A stretch of DNA of 64,000 nt from Blattamonas nauphoetae. Taxonomy: Eukaryota > Preaxostyla > Oxymonadida. Each line of letters starts with the position of its first letter. Position 1 is the first letter of the stretch. A program made the translations under genes and the position numbers. The stretch lies in contig JARBJD010000333.1 in the NCBI GenBank assembly GCA_033064195.1, positions 1 through 64,000 of the forward strand. The letters run 5' to 3'. The notes below the pieces were generated by a model, which saw only the letters and a program-made list of their open reading frames with translations, was not told the origin of the DNA and searched no databases. This document shows positions 1 to 11,192 of this stretch, in pieces.

Positions 1-2060
1 CTTCACCCGATCGTAGTACAACAAGGGAAGCATGTCTGTACTGATTTCTGTCTCCTTTTTGTTTTTAATCATTTACTTTTTTTCGATGTATTCTTCATCA
101 TGTCTTCCCTCTCTTGAACTTATGATCCACATTTATTCAAAATTATTACTCTCTCGTCTCTTTATGTCCAAGATCTTGAATTGGTGTTTTATTCATCGAC
201 ATCCGACCGTATTGACGGAAGGCACCGCACCAACCAGAAACTCCACGCGATCAGACTCACTTATCTTTGAACGGTGATTCCAAGTCGCTGGATTCCACTG
301 AAAAGGTGTGATTTTGAGATATCAGTCGAATATCAACTCTTTTCTCTCTTCTAGATCAAATTTGGAACAACTCCCCATCCCGATGAACTCCATTTCAGAC
401 CGAACCATCCGACAGATTTCGATAAAACTCAGACGCAACAATCCTTTTGCCCACATCAAACAATGGTCAGGAATGGAGACAAATCTGTCGACTCGATATT
501 TCTTTTGCACGTTGTCTGATGTGAGAAGATGAAGAGATTTAACAACTGGAAGAAGCAATCATTGGCCGAAGAGCCCAGCATATGAGTATATCCATCATAG
601 TGAACAAATGGCAGGATGTGGACTCTTCCTGACATGATCGAGTTTGAGGAGGGACGATCTGATGCGTCATTCATCCATCTTTTCTATTATCGTATTTCCT
701 TGTTCTCTTCCACACTTTTCTCATCATTTCTTATCTCGTCCTTCCTGGAAAACTCCTCTCTTCATCATCTTTCCTCCTCTTCTCTTCTTCATCTCTCATC
801 GAATTTCCAGAATAAATGTGAAGTCCTCATCTTCTCCTTGTTGTGAATTCACTCAACAATCGACGTACTCGATGATTTATGTCGATTCCTCTTCTCTTCA
901 TTGCTCACTTTGCCCTTTGAAGATCACTCCATGGAGATGGGCAAAGTTACTCGAAATCGTGTCATCATCTTCTGCTTTTTCCAGCTCGGCAGTTCAGCTG
1001 TTGTTTTGCTGAGACATAAGGGCATAGGATCATCTTTCGCTTTTGGAATTCTTCTTTCATTCGACGCTTCTATCGTCGCTTAACCCTCGTTTGGGCTTCG
1101 AGAATAGTCATTAAATGGTCTTTGTTTCGTTTGAAAGTGAGGTTTGAGAAATTTAAGTGTGAGGCAAGGTGGGTTGATTTCCTGAAACCTTAATTACTCA
1201 CTTCTCCTTCTCTCCTGAGATCCAAACGAGCTTTTGACAAGATGAAGCGTTCCCAAAAACAGAATATAAAACGATGATGTGATAGAAATGCAGATGAAGA
1301 CAGAATCCGTCGAAAGGGAGAGTGCGAAGATCACCAAGCGAATGAACGGAATGAGAATGAATCGATGAGCAGAAGACAAAGCAATCAGACCAAGGGAAGG
1401 GAGAAAGAGAGTGCAGACTATTCACTTGTTGGGTTCATAGCACCTTCGTTCTGCCTCGTCCCTCTTCATCCTTCCTCGTCTCCCATCTTTCATCATCGTT
1501 CTTCCTCAACTTTCTTTTCTTTGATCATCTCACACTGTCTTGCTTCCTGCTTTGTCGTCTCCACTGTCTTCCTCTTGCTGCAATATTGATGCCTGTTCGT
1601 TTTGGTGTTCATCTCTTGATTCACGATTTGAGTGCTCCCCTTCCAGTTGTCTCTACCAATTGTCCTTCCCTCGATCCTTCTTCTCAGTAAGTGTCTCCCC
1701 TCAGTCCAACCCAAACGCCTGAACCTGCTTCTTCCTCATTTGTTCCGCTTCCTCCTTCTGCGGTTCTCCCAGTGATCATCCAGGCGCTTGGTTTTGCGAG
1801 TGGAGAGAATCTATCAGTTTGTTTTCTTCTTCACGAACCACTCTATGTTCATCCTCTTCCGTCGTCTACACATGGTCTTTTGTTTTGTTTGATTCCATTT
1901 CTATAGATTTAAAACGTACAGTCGGATGAAAGTGAGGGCGGGCATCCTGAAGCTGGAGGAGTCGATGGGATGCAGTCTACCGAAGGGAATGGAAATGTGT
2001 GTGAGTGGAGGGAGAGTTGTACTGGGGTTAAGTCAGGGAGATGATGAGATGCTGGCGTGA
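1..2060. other. Region with no recognisable gene
   Basis: Pyrimidine-rich plus strand with many TCTTC and CATC runs. Short open frames exist on both strands, but none shows a recognisable domain, a convincing start context or splice pattern. A fragment of a spliced gene at the left edge cannot be excluded. Confidence 0.5.
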
Positions 2061-2061
2061 G

Positions 2062-2892
2062 TGGAGATGAAGGAGATGTGGGCAAGAGTGAAGAAGGATG
2101 TGGGCGGAAGAGATGAGTGGAGGGATGTGGGCGGAAGAGATGAGTGGAGGGATGTGGGCGGAAGAGATGAGTGGAGGGATGTGGGCGGAAGAGATGAGTG
2201 GAGGGATGTGGGCGGAAGAGATGAGTGGAGGGATGTGGGCGGAAGAGATGAGGGGAGGGATGTGGGCGGAAGAGATGAGTGGAGGGATGTGGGCGGAAGA
2301 GATGAGTGGAGGATGTGGGCGGAAGAGAGATGGTGGAGGGATGTGGGCGGAAGAGATGAGTGGAGGGATGTGGGCGGAAGAGATGAGGGGAGGGATGTGG
2401 GCGGAAGAGATGGAGTGGAGGGATGTGGGCGGAAGAGATGAGGGGAGGGATGTGGGCGGAAGAGATGAGTGGAGGGATGTGGGCGGAAGAGATGGAGTGG
2501 AGGGATGTGGGCGGAAGAGATGGAGTGGAGGGATGTGGGCGGAAGAGATGGGTGGAGGGATGTGGGCGGAAGAGATGAGTGGAGGGATGTGGGCGGAAGA
2601 GATGAGGGAGGGATGTGGGCGGAAGAGATGGGTGGAGGGATGTGGGCGGAAGAGATGAGGGGAGGGATGTGGGCGGAAGAGATGAGGGGAGGGATGTGGG
2701 CGGAAGAGATGAGTGGAGGGATGTGGGCGGAAGAGATGGGGAGGGATGTGGGCGGAAGAGATGGGTGGAGGGGATGTGGGCGGAAGAGAGAGATGGGAGT
2801 GGAGGGATGTAGGAAGAGATGAGGGAGGGATGTGGGCGGAAGAGATGAGTGGAGGGATGTGGGCGGAAGAGATGAGGGGAGGGATGTGGGCG
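2062..2892. repeat. 27-bp minisatellite, about 30 copies
   Basis: Tandem unit of 27 bp with the core GATGTGGGCGGAAGAGATG, diverged mainly in the variable tail (AGTGGAG, AGGGGAG, GGTGGAG, GAGTGGAG). Most unit changes are single-base gains or losses. Because 27 is a multiple of three, long frames run through it on both strands; these are by-products of the repeat and are not called as genes. The plus strand is almost purely purine plus isolated T and C, with repeated GGG runs. Confidence 0.95.
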
Positions 2893-2929
2893 AAATGGAG
2901 CATGCGAAAGAAGCAAACGAAAGTGAAAT

Positions 2930-5215
2930 GTGAGGAGATGCGATCGAGCGTGTCTATCGGGGAGAGACGGACGAGCGTGCTGATAGGGGAGATACGGGCG
3001 AGCTAGACGAGTGGGGAGATGCGGGCGAGCGAGACGAATGGGGAGATGCGGGCGAGTAAGTCAAGCGGGGAGATACGGGCGAGCGAGACGAGTGGGGAGA
3101 TACGGGCAGGCAAGGACAGATGGGGAGATGCGGGCGAGCAAGAGAACCAGGAGATGCAGGCAGGCTAGACGAGTGGGGAGATGCGGGCGAGCAAGTCAAG
3201 CGAGGGAGATACAGGCGAGCAAGAGAACCGGGAGATGCGGGCGAGCAAGAGAACCGGGAGATGCGGGCGAGCTAGACGAGTGGGGAGATGCGGGCAGAGC
3301 TAGACAGGTGGGGAGGATGCGGGCGAGCAAGAGAACCGGGAGATGCGGGCGAGCGAGACAGGTGGGGAGATGCGGGCGAGCAAGAGAACCGGGAGATGCG
3401 GGCGAGCAAGAGAACCGGGAGATGCGGGCGAGCGAGACGAGTGGGGAGATGCGGGCGAGCAAGAGAACCGGGGAGACGCGGACGAGCTAGACGAGTGGGG
3501 AGATGCGGGCGAGCAAGAGAACCAGGAGATGCGGGGAGCAGAAACCGGGGAGATGCGGGCGAGCGGGAGCAGAGAGGGAGGGGAGATGCGGGGAGGATGC
3601 TAGACGAGGTGGCAGGAGATGGAGGGCGAGGCAGGACAGATGGGGAGATGCGGGCGAGTAAGTCAAGCGGGGAGATACGGGGAGCTAGACGAGTGGGGAG
3701 ATACGGGCGAGCAAGAGAACCGGGAGATGCGGGCGAGCAAGAGAACCGGGAGATGCGGGCGAGCTAGACGAGTGGGGAGATGCGGGCGAGCAAGTCAAGC
3801 GGGGAGATACGGGCGAGCAAGAGAACCGGGAGATGCGGGCGAGCAAGAGAACCGGGAGATGCGGGCGAGCAAGAGAACCGGGAGATGCGGGCGAGCGAGA
3901 CGAGTGGGGAGATGCGGGCGAGCAAGAGAACCGGGAGATGCGGGCGAGCAAGAGAACCGGGAGATGCGGGCGAGCGAGACGAGTGGGGAGATGCGGGCGA
4001 GCAAGAGAACCGGGGAGACGCGGACGAGCTAGACGAGTGGGGAGATGCGGGCGAGCAAGAGAACCGGGAGATGCGGGCTAGCAAGAGAACCGGGAGATGC
4101 GGGCGAGCGAGACGAGTGGGGAGATGCGGGCGAGCAAGAGAACCGGGAGATGCGGGCGAGCAAGAGAACCGGGAGATGCGGGCGAGCGAGACGAGTGGGG
4201 AGATGCGGGCGAGCAAGAGAACCGGGGAGACGCGGACGAGCTAGACGAGTGGGGAGATGCGGGCGAGCAAGAGAACCGGGAGATGCGGGCTAGCAAGAGA
4301 ACCGGGAGATGCGGGCGAGCAAGAGAACCGGGAGATGCGGGCGAGCTAGACGAGTGGGGAGATGCGGGCGAGCGAGACGAATGGGGAGATGCGGGCGAGT
4401 AAGTCAAGCGGGGAGATACGGGCGAGCTAGACGAGTGGGGAGATACGGGCGAGCAAGAGAACCGGGAGATGCGGGCGAGCAAGAGAACCGGGAGATGCGG
4501 GCGAGCTAGACGAGTGGGGAGATGCGGGCGAGCAAGTCAAGCGGGGAGATACGGGCGAGCAAGAGAACCGGGAGATGCGGGCGAGCAAGAGAACCGGGAG
4601 ATGCGGGCGAGCTAGACGAGTGGGGAGATGCGGGCGAGCTAGACGAGTGGGGAGATGCGGGCGAGCAAGAGAACCGGGAGATGCGGGCGAGCGAGACGAG
4701 TGGGGAGATGCGGGCGAGCAAGAGAACCGGGAGATGCGGGCGAGCAAGAGAACCGGGAGATGCGGGCGAGCGAGACGAGTGGGGAGATGCGGGCGAGCAA
4801 GAGAACCGGGGAGACGCGGACGAGCTAGACGAGTGGGGAGATGCGGGCGAGCAAGAGAACCGGGAGATGCGGGCTAGCAAGAGAACCGGGAGATGCGGGC
4901 GAGCAAGAGAACCGGGAGATGCGGGCGAGCTAGACGAGTGGGGAGATGCGGGCGAGCAAGTCAAGCGGGGAGATACGGGCGAGCTAGACGAGTGGGGAGA
5001 TGCGGGCGAGCAAGTCAAGCGGGGAGATACGGGCGAGCAAGACGAGTGGGGAGATGCGGGCGAGCAAGAGAACCGGGAGATACGGGCGAGCGAGACGAGT
5101 GTGGAGATGCGGGCGAGCAAGAGAACCGGGAGATGCGGGCGAGCAAGACAAGCGGGGAGATGTGGACGAGCAAGCGAACCGGGGAGTTGCTGGCGGGCGT
5201 GAGGAGTGTTGGCGA
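2930..5215. repeat. Compound 26/27-bp minisatellite with higher-order structure
   Basis: More than 80 units sharing the core GGGAGATGCGGGCGAGC, followed by one of three tails: AAGAGAACC (26-bp unit), TAGACGAGTG or GAGACGAGTG (27-bp unit), or AAGTCAAGCG (27-bp unit, next core often GATACGG). The unit types are arranged in recurring blocks. A marker unit with GAGACGCGGACGAG recurs near 3469, 4012, 4223 and 4807, and the 4012 to 4223 interval is a 211-bp block of eight units. The core resembles that of the preceding 27-bp array, so the two arrays may share an origin. Frames inside it are repeat artefacts. Confidence 0.93.
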
Positions 5216-5999
5216 TGCTTGCGAGTATTGTTATTCCTGAAAACCGAATGCACTTAGGTGTGATTGACGTGTTCCATGAGTCGCATGCAATCTCCTTCAT
5301 GTAACACCCGATTCTGCATTTTTTTGGCTCTATCAGTCAAAATCTTGAATCTCGAATCTTACTCACTCTGAATGCGTTCTATATCCTTTGTCAACCGTTC
5401 TATTTCCTCCATACATCATGTTTGTCTTTCTTCTTGACTTCTGACTGTATTTCGTGTTCTTTATCGATCATAATTGCGGATCTTTTTTCAGCCCAACAGT
5501 CGATCTTCTTTATCTTCTGTTTTCCAGTGTTCTCTATCGATTTCTTCTTCACTTCTTTGCCCTTCTTCCTTTCTCTCCTATCCTTGATGTGTAATGTCTT
5601 TCTGTTCGCCTCTTTCAACACTCCATCTCACCGTCGTCATCCTCATCCGAACCCGTTGATGTAGCTGTGATATTCGAGTACCAGACAAGATATGAACAAA
5701 AATGAATCAAACCATGTGAAGAATACTGTGATTACAAGACAGACGAGGAAAAGATGGATGGATGAATGATCATGGTTGAAAACGTTGTATTTTCCGACTA
5801 ATCTTAAAATCAAATTGGAAACTAGGTTGAAAACAACTCGTCGTGAATCAACGCGTGTCCGATTCATATGTTTTGTTGATAGTTCAAAGTGATCCTCGAT
5901 CAATCCATAAAAACTTCGTTCCATCTCTCATTCCCCCAAACGGGCTCCAATGCAAAAATAACCCTCCATTATTGATTTGTACGAGTTCACTCTTTGTTT
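5216..5999. other. Intergenic stretch, no gene recognised
   Basis: Follows the last minisatellite unit. It is AT-rich with short frames on both strands and no recognisable domain. It may hold the left edge of the virus-like segment, but I could not see a terminal inverted repeat matching anything to the right of 15.4 kb. Confidence 0.4.
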
Positions 6000-6719
6000 T
6001 CAACTGGTTTTTGATTCAATCCGTAACATCATGAAAAACGACACAAATGTGTTTCTGTTAATTTTATTTGACTCCAGAATGTGTGAGGTAATGAAGTGTT
6101 CCATTTGTTTTTGATTATTCAATATTGAGTTCTCAGCACTGATTTGTTCTTCTTCTGAATCGTTTCTTTGTTGATGGTCAAACATTCCTTTCATTTGTTC
6201 CAACTTTTGCAGAACTTGTTGTGTTGTTGGTATGTACTCTTCGAACCTTCTCTCCTTCATTGGATATTCATATTCTGAACCAATCGATTTCAAATTTCTC
6301 TTCTGTCCAGGAAAGACTGGAGATAGTGGTGGTTGAATCTCTATTATTGTTGGGATTTGCGTTGCCTCTGCAGGACTCCGAACCATTGGTGGGGAAGTCA
6401 CATCGCGATGGTATTGTTGATACGCTTTGTATGCTTGTTCACAGTGTTTCATGCCAATTTTTGATCCTAAGAATCCTTTAACAAACTGTTGTACGACTTT
6501 TTTACCGTCGTATAGGGATAAATTTGGAGAGAGACCTCCATTGAACCAATCCTCGAAATATGTTTCATCATTCCCAATGTATTCACCCCGTATATCAGAG
6601 ACATGATAGCCTGGTAGCAGGTGTGTTGAACTTTGCCAGATTTCGGCAATATTAATCTTTGAATACTGTGTACATCGAAGGAGTCGTTTCACGAGAGCAT
6701 TGATTTCTTGTAGATCCAT
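6000..6719 (-). CDS. Unknown ORF next to the virus-like polymerase (239 aa)
   Basis: I do not recognise this protein. It starts with ATG 23 bases downstream of the polymerase stop codon on the same strand, so it is probably part of the same element. The N-terminal half looks globular (W, Y and G rich). The middle (about residues 105-140) is proline-rich, and the C-terminal third is hydrophilic with a likely coiled coil (QQVLQKLEQMKGMFDHQQ, then EEEQ and NNQKQMEH stretches). The start context GTAGAAATG is a weaker form of the start motif seen on the other ORFs of this segment. A structural or DNA-binding accessory protein is possible, but no function can be claimed. Confidence 0.55.
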   Translation of the reverse strand: MDLQEINALVKRLLRCTQYSKINIAEIWQSSTHLLPGYHVSDIRGEYIGNDETYFEDWFNGGLSPNLSLYDGKKVVQQFVKGFLGSKIGMKHCEQAYKAYQQYHRDVTSPPMVRSPAEATQIPTIIEIQPPLSPVFPGQKRNLKSIGSEYEYPMKERRFEEYIPTTQQVLQKLEQMKGMFDHQQRNDSEEEQISAENSILNNQKQMEHFITSHILESNKINRNTFVSFFMMLRIESKTS

Positions 6720-6742
6720 TTCTACAAAAATAAAGTTTGTGT

Positions 6743-9700
6743 TTATTCAATAATATAATCCATTGCTTTCAGTCCATGAATGAATGGAGGACATGATTCA
6801 TTTTCAAGTACGATTGCCTTCAGATGAATTCCACTAAGACTGAGTTTCTGTTGTTGTATTTTGGCTATCTCAAATCCATTAGTGTCCTCTTCGCTCACGA
6901 TTCTTCTAGTCTGAAAGTTCAATGTTGTTGTCACAGTTTTCTCTCCATTAAGACACTTCACATAATCGTCACTCGTGATGTTTGTTTTCTTTAATGACAC
7001 TCCTTTGATTTTGCATTTCTCATCGAGAGAGTAACACTTGGGTGCAAGACAGATCATCTGTTCACCTTTTTTTTCAATCGCTAATCCCAACAGTTTCTTC
7101 TCATCATCAACTCCTTTTTCAGGATTGGGAAACCATTCATATTTGTGAGCATCATAGAATTCTTTGTCAGCAATCACATGTTCAAATTGTTGATGAATTC
7201 CAGCACTTGGATCTCCACTAATTGCCCAGTACGCAGAGTCAGTGTCTCCCTCACAGAAGTGAATCTTGTTCATGTCTAGACATTTGTACATGAAATTGTA
7301 GATGAAATTCAGATACCAGAACTTGGCATTGTCGAGTGTGAACACTGCTTCTTGTAGACAGGTCTTGCATGATGCTTTCTCTCTGTCCTCAATCACGATG
7401 TAGTTGTCCTCATTGATTTCTCTTGTCGCTACAAATCCTTTCATCATCTGTTTCAAATATGTTCTCTTCTCATTGCAGATTGTGATTGAGTTGTACTTCT
7501 CAGTGTTCATTCCATCATATCCGTAACTTCCATTCAAGTTGGTCTTACAGAATTGTTCCTTTCCCTTGTTTCCAACCTTCATTGCTTCTATTCGATCATT
7601 CATAAATGAGGTCACAAATGGTTCAAATCCAGCGTGTCTCGAGAATACCATCACAGTCTTAATATCGTCTACAATGAAGTGGCAATAATCGATGAGGAAC
7701 CAGAGATAGTATGTCGAAAAGAACATATACTGATTGTGTGTGCTCAAGAGTTGGGTCAGCTTCCGTTGTTTGTCATCAGTCTTCAATCCATGCTTCTTCA
7801 TCAACGAATAGGTCTTCTCTCCAATGTTCTCTTCTGTCGTATTGACAGTGATGTTTCTGAAGATTGGTGGGAAGTTAATGAACTCATTGATGTACTTTTC
7901 ATCGATGTGTCCTTTCAGTTCTGCAACGAACAATGTCTTCTGATTCTTGTCTTCGATGATCTCCCGACATTCTTTATCTCCTGTTGCTGTGTACAAACAT
8001 CTTCCTGGCATGTACATTCTGTGTTTCGTGTACGGACTATTCTTGTTCTTGATTGATGAGAAAGCACTTGGATACAGTGAATTGAAATCAACACCGCAGA
8101 CATGAGTCATGATGTGTTCAGTATCGGTTGATTTGACTTTTCCGTCTTCATAAGTGAAGTGATTGATCGGTGTCACGTCTTTGATGTTCTGTCGATGTTG
8201 AACATTCGATAATCCACCAGTCACTGCTGCTCTCAGTTTGTGATATGTTTGCTCATGTGTCAGAGTCATTGGTAGTGATTTCCAGATACAGTACTTCTTG
8301 AGTTGAATCCTCAATCGTGTGAGATGTTCATCATGGTCTGACTTGTAAGTGTTGCAGTAGTCACAGCAGATCTTGACGTTCTCTTTAGAATGTCCTTTCG
8401 AATTGTCGATTCTATCCAAAGTTGGTCGTACTGCTTGTGTGAAGTGGCACTTGCAGATATAGCATACTTTCTTGCACTGTTGAACAAACCAATCATAGTC
8501 TGCTTCAGTGACATTGTTGGTAGAATTGCGATGAGCTTTCTGGTCTTGATACCTATATCCTTCCACTTTGTATTTCCAGTATTGTTTGGTGATCTTGATT
8601 GGTCCAGATTCGTCACATTCATTATAGTCAGCATCAATATCAAAGTCATTGTAGGCACATGCATACTTGATTGCAGAAGCATTTGCTGATAAAGAGAGAT
8701 TGTGCAACATATCCACTTTGTATTGGAAGTTCAGATCAATGAGATTATCCAACGGAGCAATCTTACATTCGACGTCTCTGATGTTGTAGAATTTTAGATT
8801 GTCCCATCTGTTCTTGAATCCTTGCTTGTTCCAATCGTCAAGGTAAAGTTGGTAATCAGTGTCGGACATTTCACTGTTGTTCAAACTGGAGTAGAATTCA
8901 TATTTGGAGAATGGTTCTTGTTTGCTCAGTACTGTGTCGTAGTCTGATGAATCAAATGATTCGTAAGCAAAGAAAGATTTCTGAAGTGTTGTGTTTCCTC
9001 CGAAGGCTTTGACTGCATTATCCAATGTCATTGGTCCGGTGTACGACATCATGTCAATGAACCGAAGAACTTGTTGCGTTTTCTCGTGTCTGATCAATAC
9101 TTGTTTGTACTTTGTTGTTGATCCAAGGAAGCTCACCACTTTCCAATCCTTGTCAACGAGATCACGGAATATGAGATTGATGTCAAATCTGGAACTGTTG
9201 AATCCAATCACACTGACTTCATTTTGTGAAGGAATCTCTGGGTCTTCATATTGATTGTTCTCTCTTACTGTCTCAGCATATTTGAAGAGTTCTCTGATCC
9301 ATTGCTTCACAAAGTCTTTTCCATTTCGAAGATCAAAGTAGATTGATTGAACTCCTGTTTTTGTTTTAATTGCTGATGCAACAGAGAGAGGTTTCAAATG
9401 TGAGATCAGTTGAGTGTTGTCATCAGAGAATAGATTGTCAAGAATGAGATCTTCCATTGTTTCGAAATCATAAGTGATGTAGTACTGCGTTGGTTTGAAT
9501 TCGTCTTGTCTCTTGTGTGCCATCAGAAATTCATGAGTCTTGTTGTTAAGAATGTGTGGTACATATGGCCTTGGCGTTTTATCAAGTGAGATCTTCTTCA
9601 CATGTTTTCCATCGACTTCTTTGCATTCTTTGAGATGTTTCTCGTAGTAAGCCTTGAAGTGAGAATCTTTTACTTGGAATCCTCTCGATTGACAGTAGGG

Positions 9701-11149
9701 ACAGAGTTTGTATCCAGTGAATTTCTCAGGATCGATAATGTACATTACATGAACGAGAGTTGCAGTGAGCGGAATCATCAGAAGTGGGAGAACTCTTGCA
9801 TCATCATTCTCGTTGATGTACGATTGACTGAGGAAATATCGCTTCTTGTCTTCGTCGTATTCATAGATGTGGACGGTAATGTTGAATTCAATCATTGCTT
9901 TCTCAATATCACATGCAATATCAAATCCAGGATACTTCTGAAGATGTGGTGTCAATTGTCGAGACTTCAGATGTGAAAGCTTCATCCATTGTGCAAACAA
10001 TCTGTAGGCTTCACTATTCCTCATATTGATTGAGATTTTCTTCTTTGGAACCTCAGGAAGAGTGAGGAATGATAGTGCTTGAAAGAAGCAGATATTGTAC
10101 TCAGAATCGACGTACCGAACGTTGTATGTTTTTATGTGTTCAGTGAGAATGGCATTAGCTTTTCCAGCAACTGGGAATCTGTAAACTGCAACAAGAATCG
10201 AATGGAAGGCGATGAACATTGTCTTTGTGTCCATCAGTGTTCTTTCTTGGGATTCTTTGATAAGGTTGATTGCGTACTTGGAATACTCAGTGATGTCTGC
10301 TTCATTTCGAATCACTGTTGGGAAACTCTTTGATGTGTTCTCCAGTTCTGGTCTGAAATCATTGTACAGTGTCTCATCTTTGTCTTTTCTCTCAACAATC
10401 TTTCCGAAGTCAAGACTGATCTTGAATGGTCGATCCTTCTCTTTTTCATACACTGTTTTGATGAAGGTTGTGATTTCCTCAACATTCTTCAGTTGATTGT
10501 GGAAGTACAGCTGATAAGGTTTTCCATTGTCTTCAACCTTCTCGACCTCATTCTTCTTGAACTTCTTTCGTGCATTGGTCAAACATTCATTGAAAGCAAG
10601 TTTGTCTCTTGGTTCAGCAAGTAAGATGCATTCATTGAATCCATCAAACTGCTTCACTTTTCTTGTTTCCATTTGTTCATTCTTCTTCTGAATGATCAAC
10701 AGATTCTTCATCCAATGATCCATCAGCTTCTCTTCAATCGACTTTAGTTTCCTAGTGATCTTGAACACTTGCTTTTTCAATTCAGTTTCGTTCACTCTTG
10801 GATTTGCTTTCATGTCAATGATGATTACGTTTTTATCCTCTTCATTCATCATTGCATTGTTGTTTGTTTCATTCTGTTTCTGAATGAATTGAGCTTGTTC
10901 CATTTGTCGTTGGTTTCTAACTTCTTGAAGGAATTTTGGAATTAAATTGATATTTAGATATGCTGTTGGATTCGGATTTCGATATCCAACATCTGGGTGT
11001 TGAAGCATTGCCAGGAGAAATGAATAGTGATGTTGTTTGTATGGGCTGTCAGGTTTGTATGTTCGACCATCAGTAAATGCGAATTGAGTGTTTGGAAATA
11101 GTTCTCTAACTTCTCTGATTTGTTCCTTCACTTTCCAGAGTTGTGTCAT
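6743..11149 (-). CDS. Protein-primed family B DNA polymerase with HNH-like insert (1468 aa)
   Basis: DNA polymerase of the protein-primed B family, which copies linear element DNA from a terminal protein. The frame is open throughout from an ATG at 11149. The exonuclease motifs are visible: DFETMED (about residue 560), NSSRFDINL (about 650) and YNIRDVE (about 790). The polymerase motifs are DFNSLYPS (about 1025), KTNLNGSYGYD (about 1205) and GDTDSAYW (about 1303). Between the exonuclease and polymerase parts (about 893-938) lies an HNH/endonuclease VII-like insert with CYIC, TLDRID, GHSKENV and CDYCN. The first 500 residues are an extra N-terminal region with DSEYNICFFQAL and a later TLVHVMYI, which could be an OTU-like protease fold, followed by a CPYC zinc site. 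At 1468 aa it is longer than a typical Polinton polymerase (about 1000-1300). Upstream of the ATG is an AT-rich motif. Confidence 0.9.
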   Translation of the reverse strand: MTQLWKVKEQIREVRELFPNTQFAFTDGRTYKPDSPYKQHHYSFLLAMLQHPDVGYRNPNPTAYLNINLIPKFLQEVRNQRQMEQAQFIQKQNETNNNAMMNEEDKNVIIIDMKANPRVNETELKKQVFKITRKLKSIEEKLMDHWMKNLLIIQKKNEQMETRKVKQFDGFNECILLAEPRDKLAFNECLTNARKKFKKNEVEKVEDNGKPYQLYFHNQLKNVEEITTFIKTVYEKEKDRPFKISLDFGKIVERKDKDETLYNDFRPELENTSKSFPTVIRNEADITEYSKYAINLIKESQERTLMDTKTMFIAFHSILVAVYRFPVAGKANAILTEHIKTYNVRYVDSEYNICFFQALSFLTLPEVPKKKISINMRNSEAYRLFAQWMKLSHLKSRQLTPHLQKYPGFDIACDIEKAMIEFNITVHIYEYDEDKKRYFLSQSYINENDDARVLPLLMIPLTATLVHVMYIIDPEKFTGYKLCPYCQSRGFQVKDSHFKAYYEKHLKECKEVDGKHVKKISLDKTPRPYVPHILNNKTHEFLMAHKRQDEFKPTQYYITYDFETMEDLILDNLFSDDNTQLISHLKPLSVASAIKTKTGVQSIYFDLRNGKDFVKQWIRELFKYAETVRENNQYEDPEIPSQNEVSVIGFNSSRFDINLIFRDLVDKDWKVVSFLGSTTKYKQVLIRHEKTQQVLRFIDMMSYTGPMTLDNAVKAFGGNTTLQKSFFAYESFDSSDYDTVLSKQEPFSKYEFYSSLNNSEMSDTDYQLYLDDWNKQGFKNRWDNLKFYNIRDVECKIAPLDNLIDLNFQYKVDMLHNLSLSANASAIKYACAYNDFDIDADYNECDESGPIKITKQYWKYKVEGYRYQDQKAHRNSTNNVTEADYDWFVQQCKKVCYICKCHFTQAVRPTLDRIDNSKGHSKENVKICCDYCNTYKSDHDEHLTRLRIQLKKYCIWKSLPMTLTHEQTYHKLRAAVTGGLSNVQHRQNIKDVTPINHFTYEDGKVKSTDTEHIMTHVCGVDFNSLYPSAFSSIKNKNSPYTKHRMYMPGRCLYTATGDKECREIIEDKNQKTLFVAELKGHIDEKYINEFINFPPIFRNITVNTTEENIGEKTYSLMKKHGLKTDDKQRKLTQLLSTHNQYMFFSTYYLWFLIDYCHFIVDDIKTVMVFSRHAGFEPFVTSFMNDRIEAMKVGNKGKEQFCKTNLNGSYGYDGMNTEKYNSITICNEKRTYLKQMMKGFVATREINEDNYIVIEDREKASCKTCLQEAVFTLDNAKFWYLNFIYNFMYKCLDMNKIHFCEGDTDSAYWAISGDPSAGIHQQFEHVIADKEFYDAHKYEWFPNPEKGVDDEKKLLGLAIEKKGEQMICLAPKCYSLDEKCKIKGVSLKKTNITSDDYVKCLNGEKTVTTTLNFQTRRIVSEEDTNGFEIAKIQQQKLSLSGIHLKAIVLENESCPPFIHGLKAMDYIIE

Positions 11150-11180
11150 TTACTACGAATTAAAAAAATTAAAAATAAAA
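11150..11180 (-). promoter_or_regulatory. AT-rich start motif of the polymerase gene
   Basis: Read on the minus strand, a run of T and A is followed by AATTCGTAGTAAATG, the last three bases being the start codon. The same arrangement (TTAA, T-rich run, GTANTAAATG) precedes the ORFs starting at 11618 and 15453. By analogy with late promoters of large DNA viruses (TAAATG in poxviruses) this may be a promoter or initiator. Function is inference. Confidence 0.5.
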
Positions 11181-11192
11181 AAAGTTGAGTGA

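Noticed and set aside
2062-5215. CRISPR-like array of regular repeats
   Set aside because: Units are contiguous with no unique spacers, and the genomic context is eukaryotic.
1909-5300. Long open frames through the minisatellites on both strands (up to about 335 codons)
   Set aside because: They follow from unit lengths divisible by three and lack any start context, domain or non-repeat extension; several overlap in different frames.
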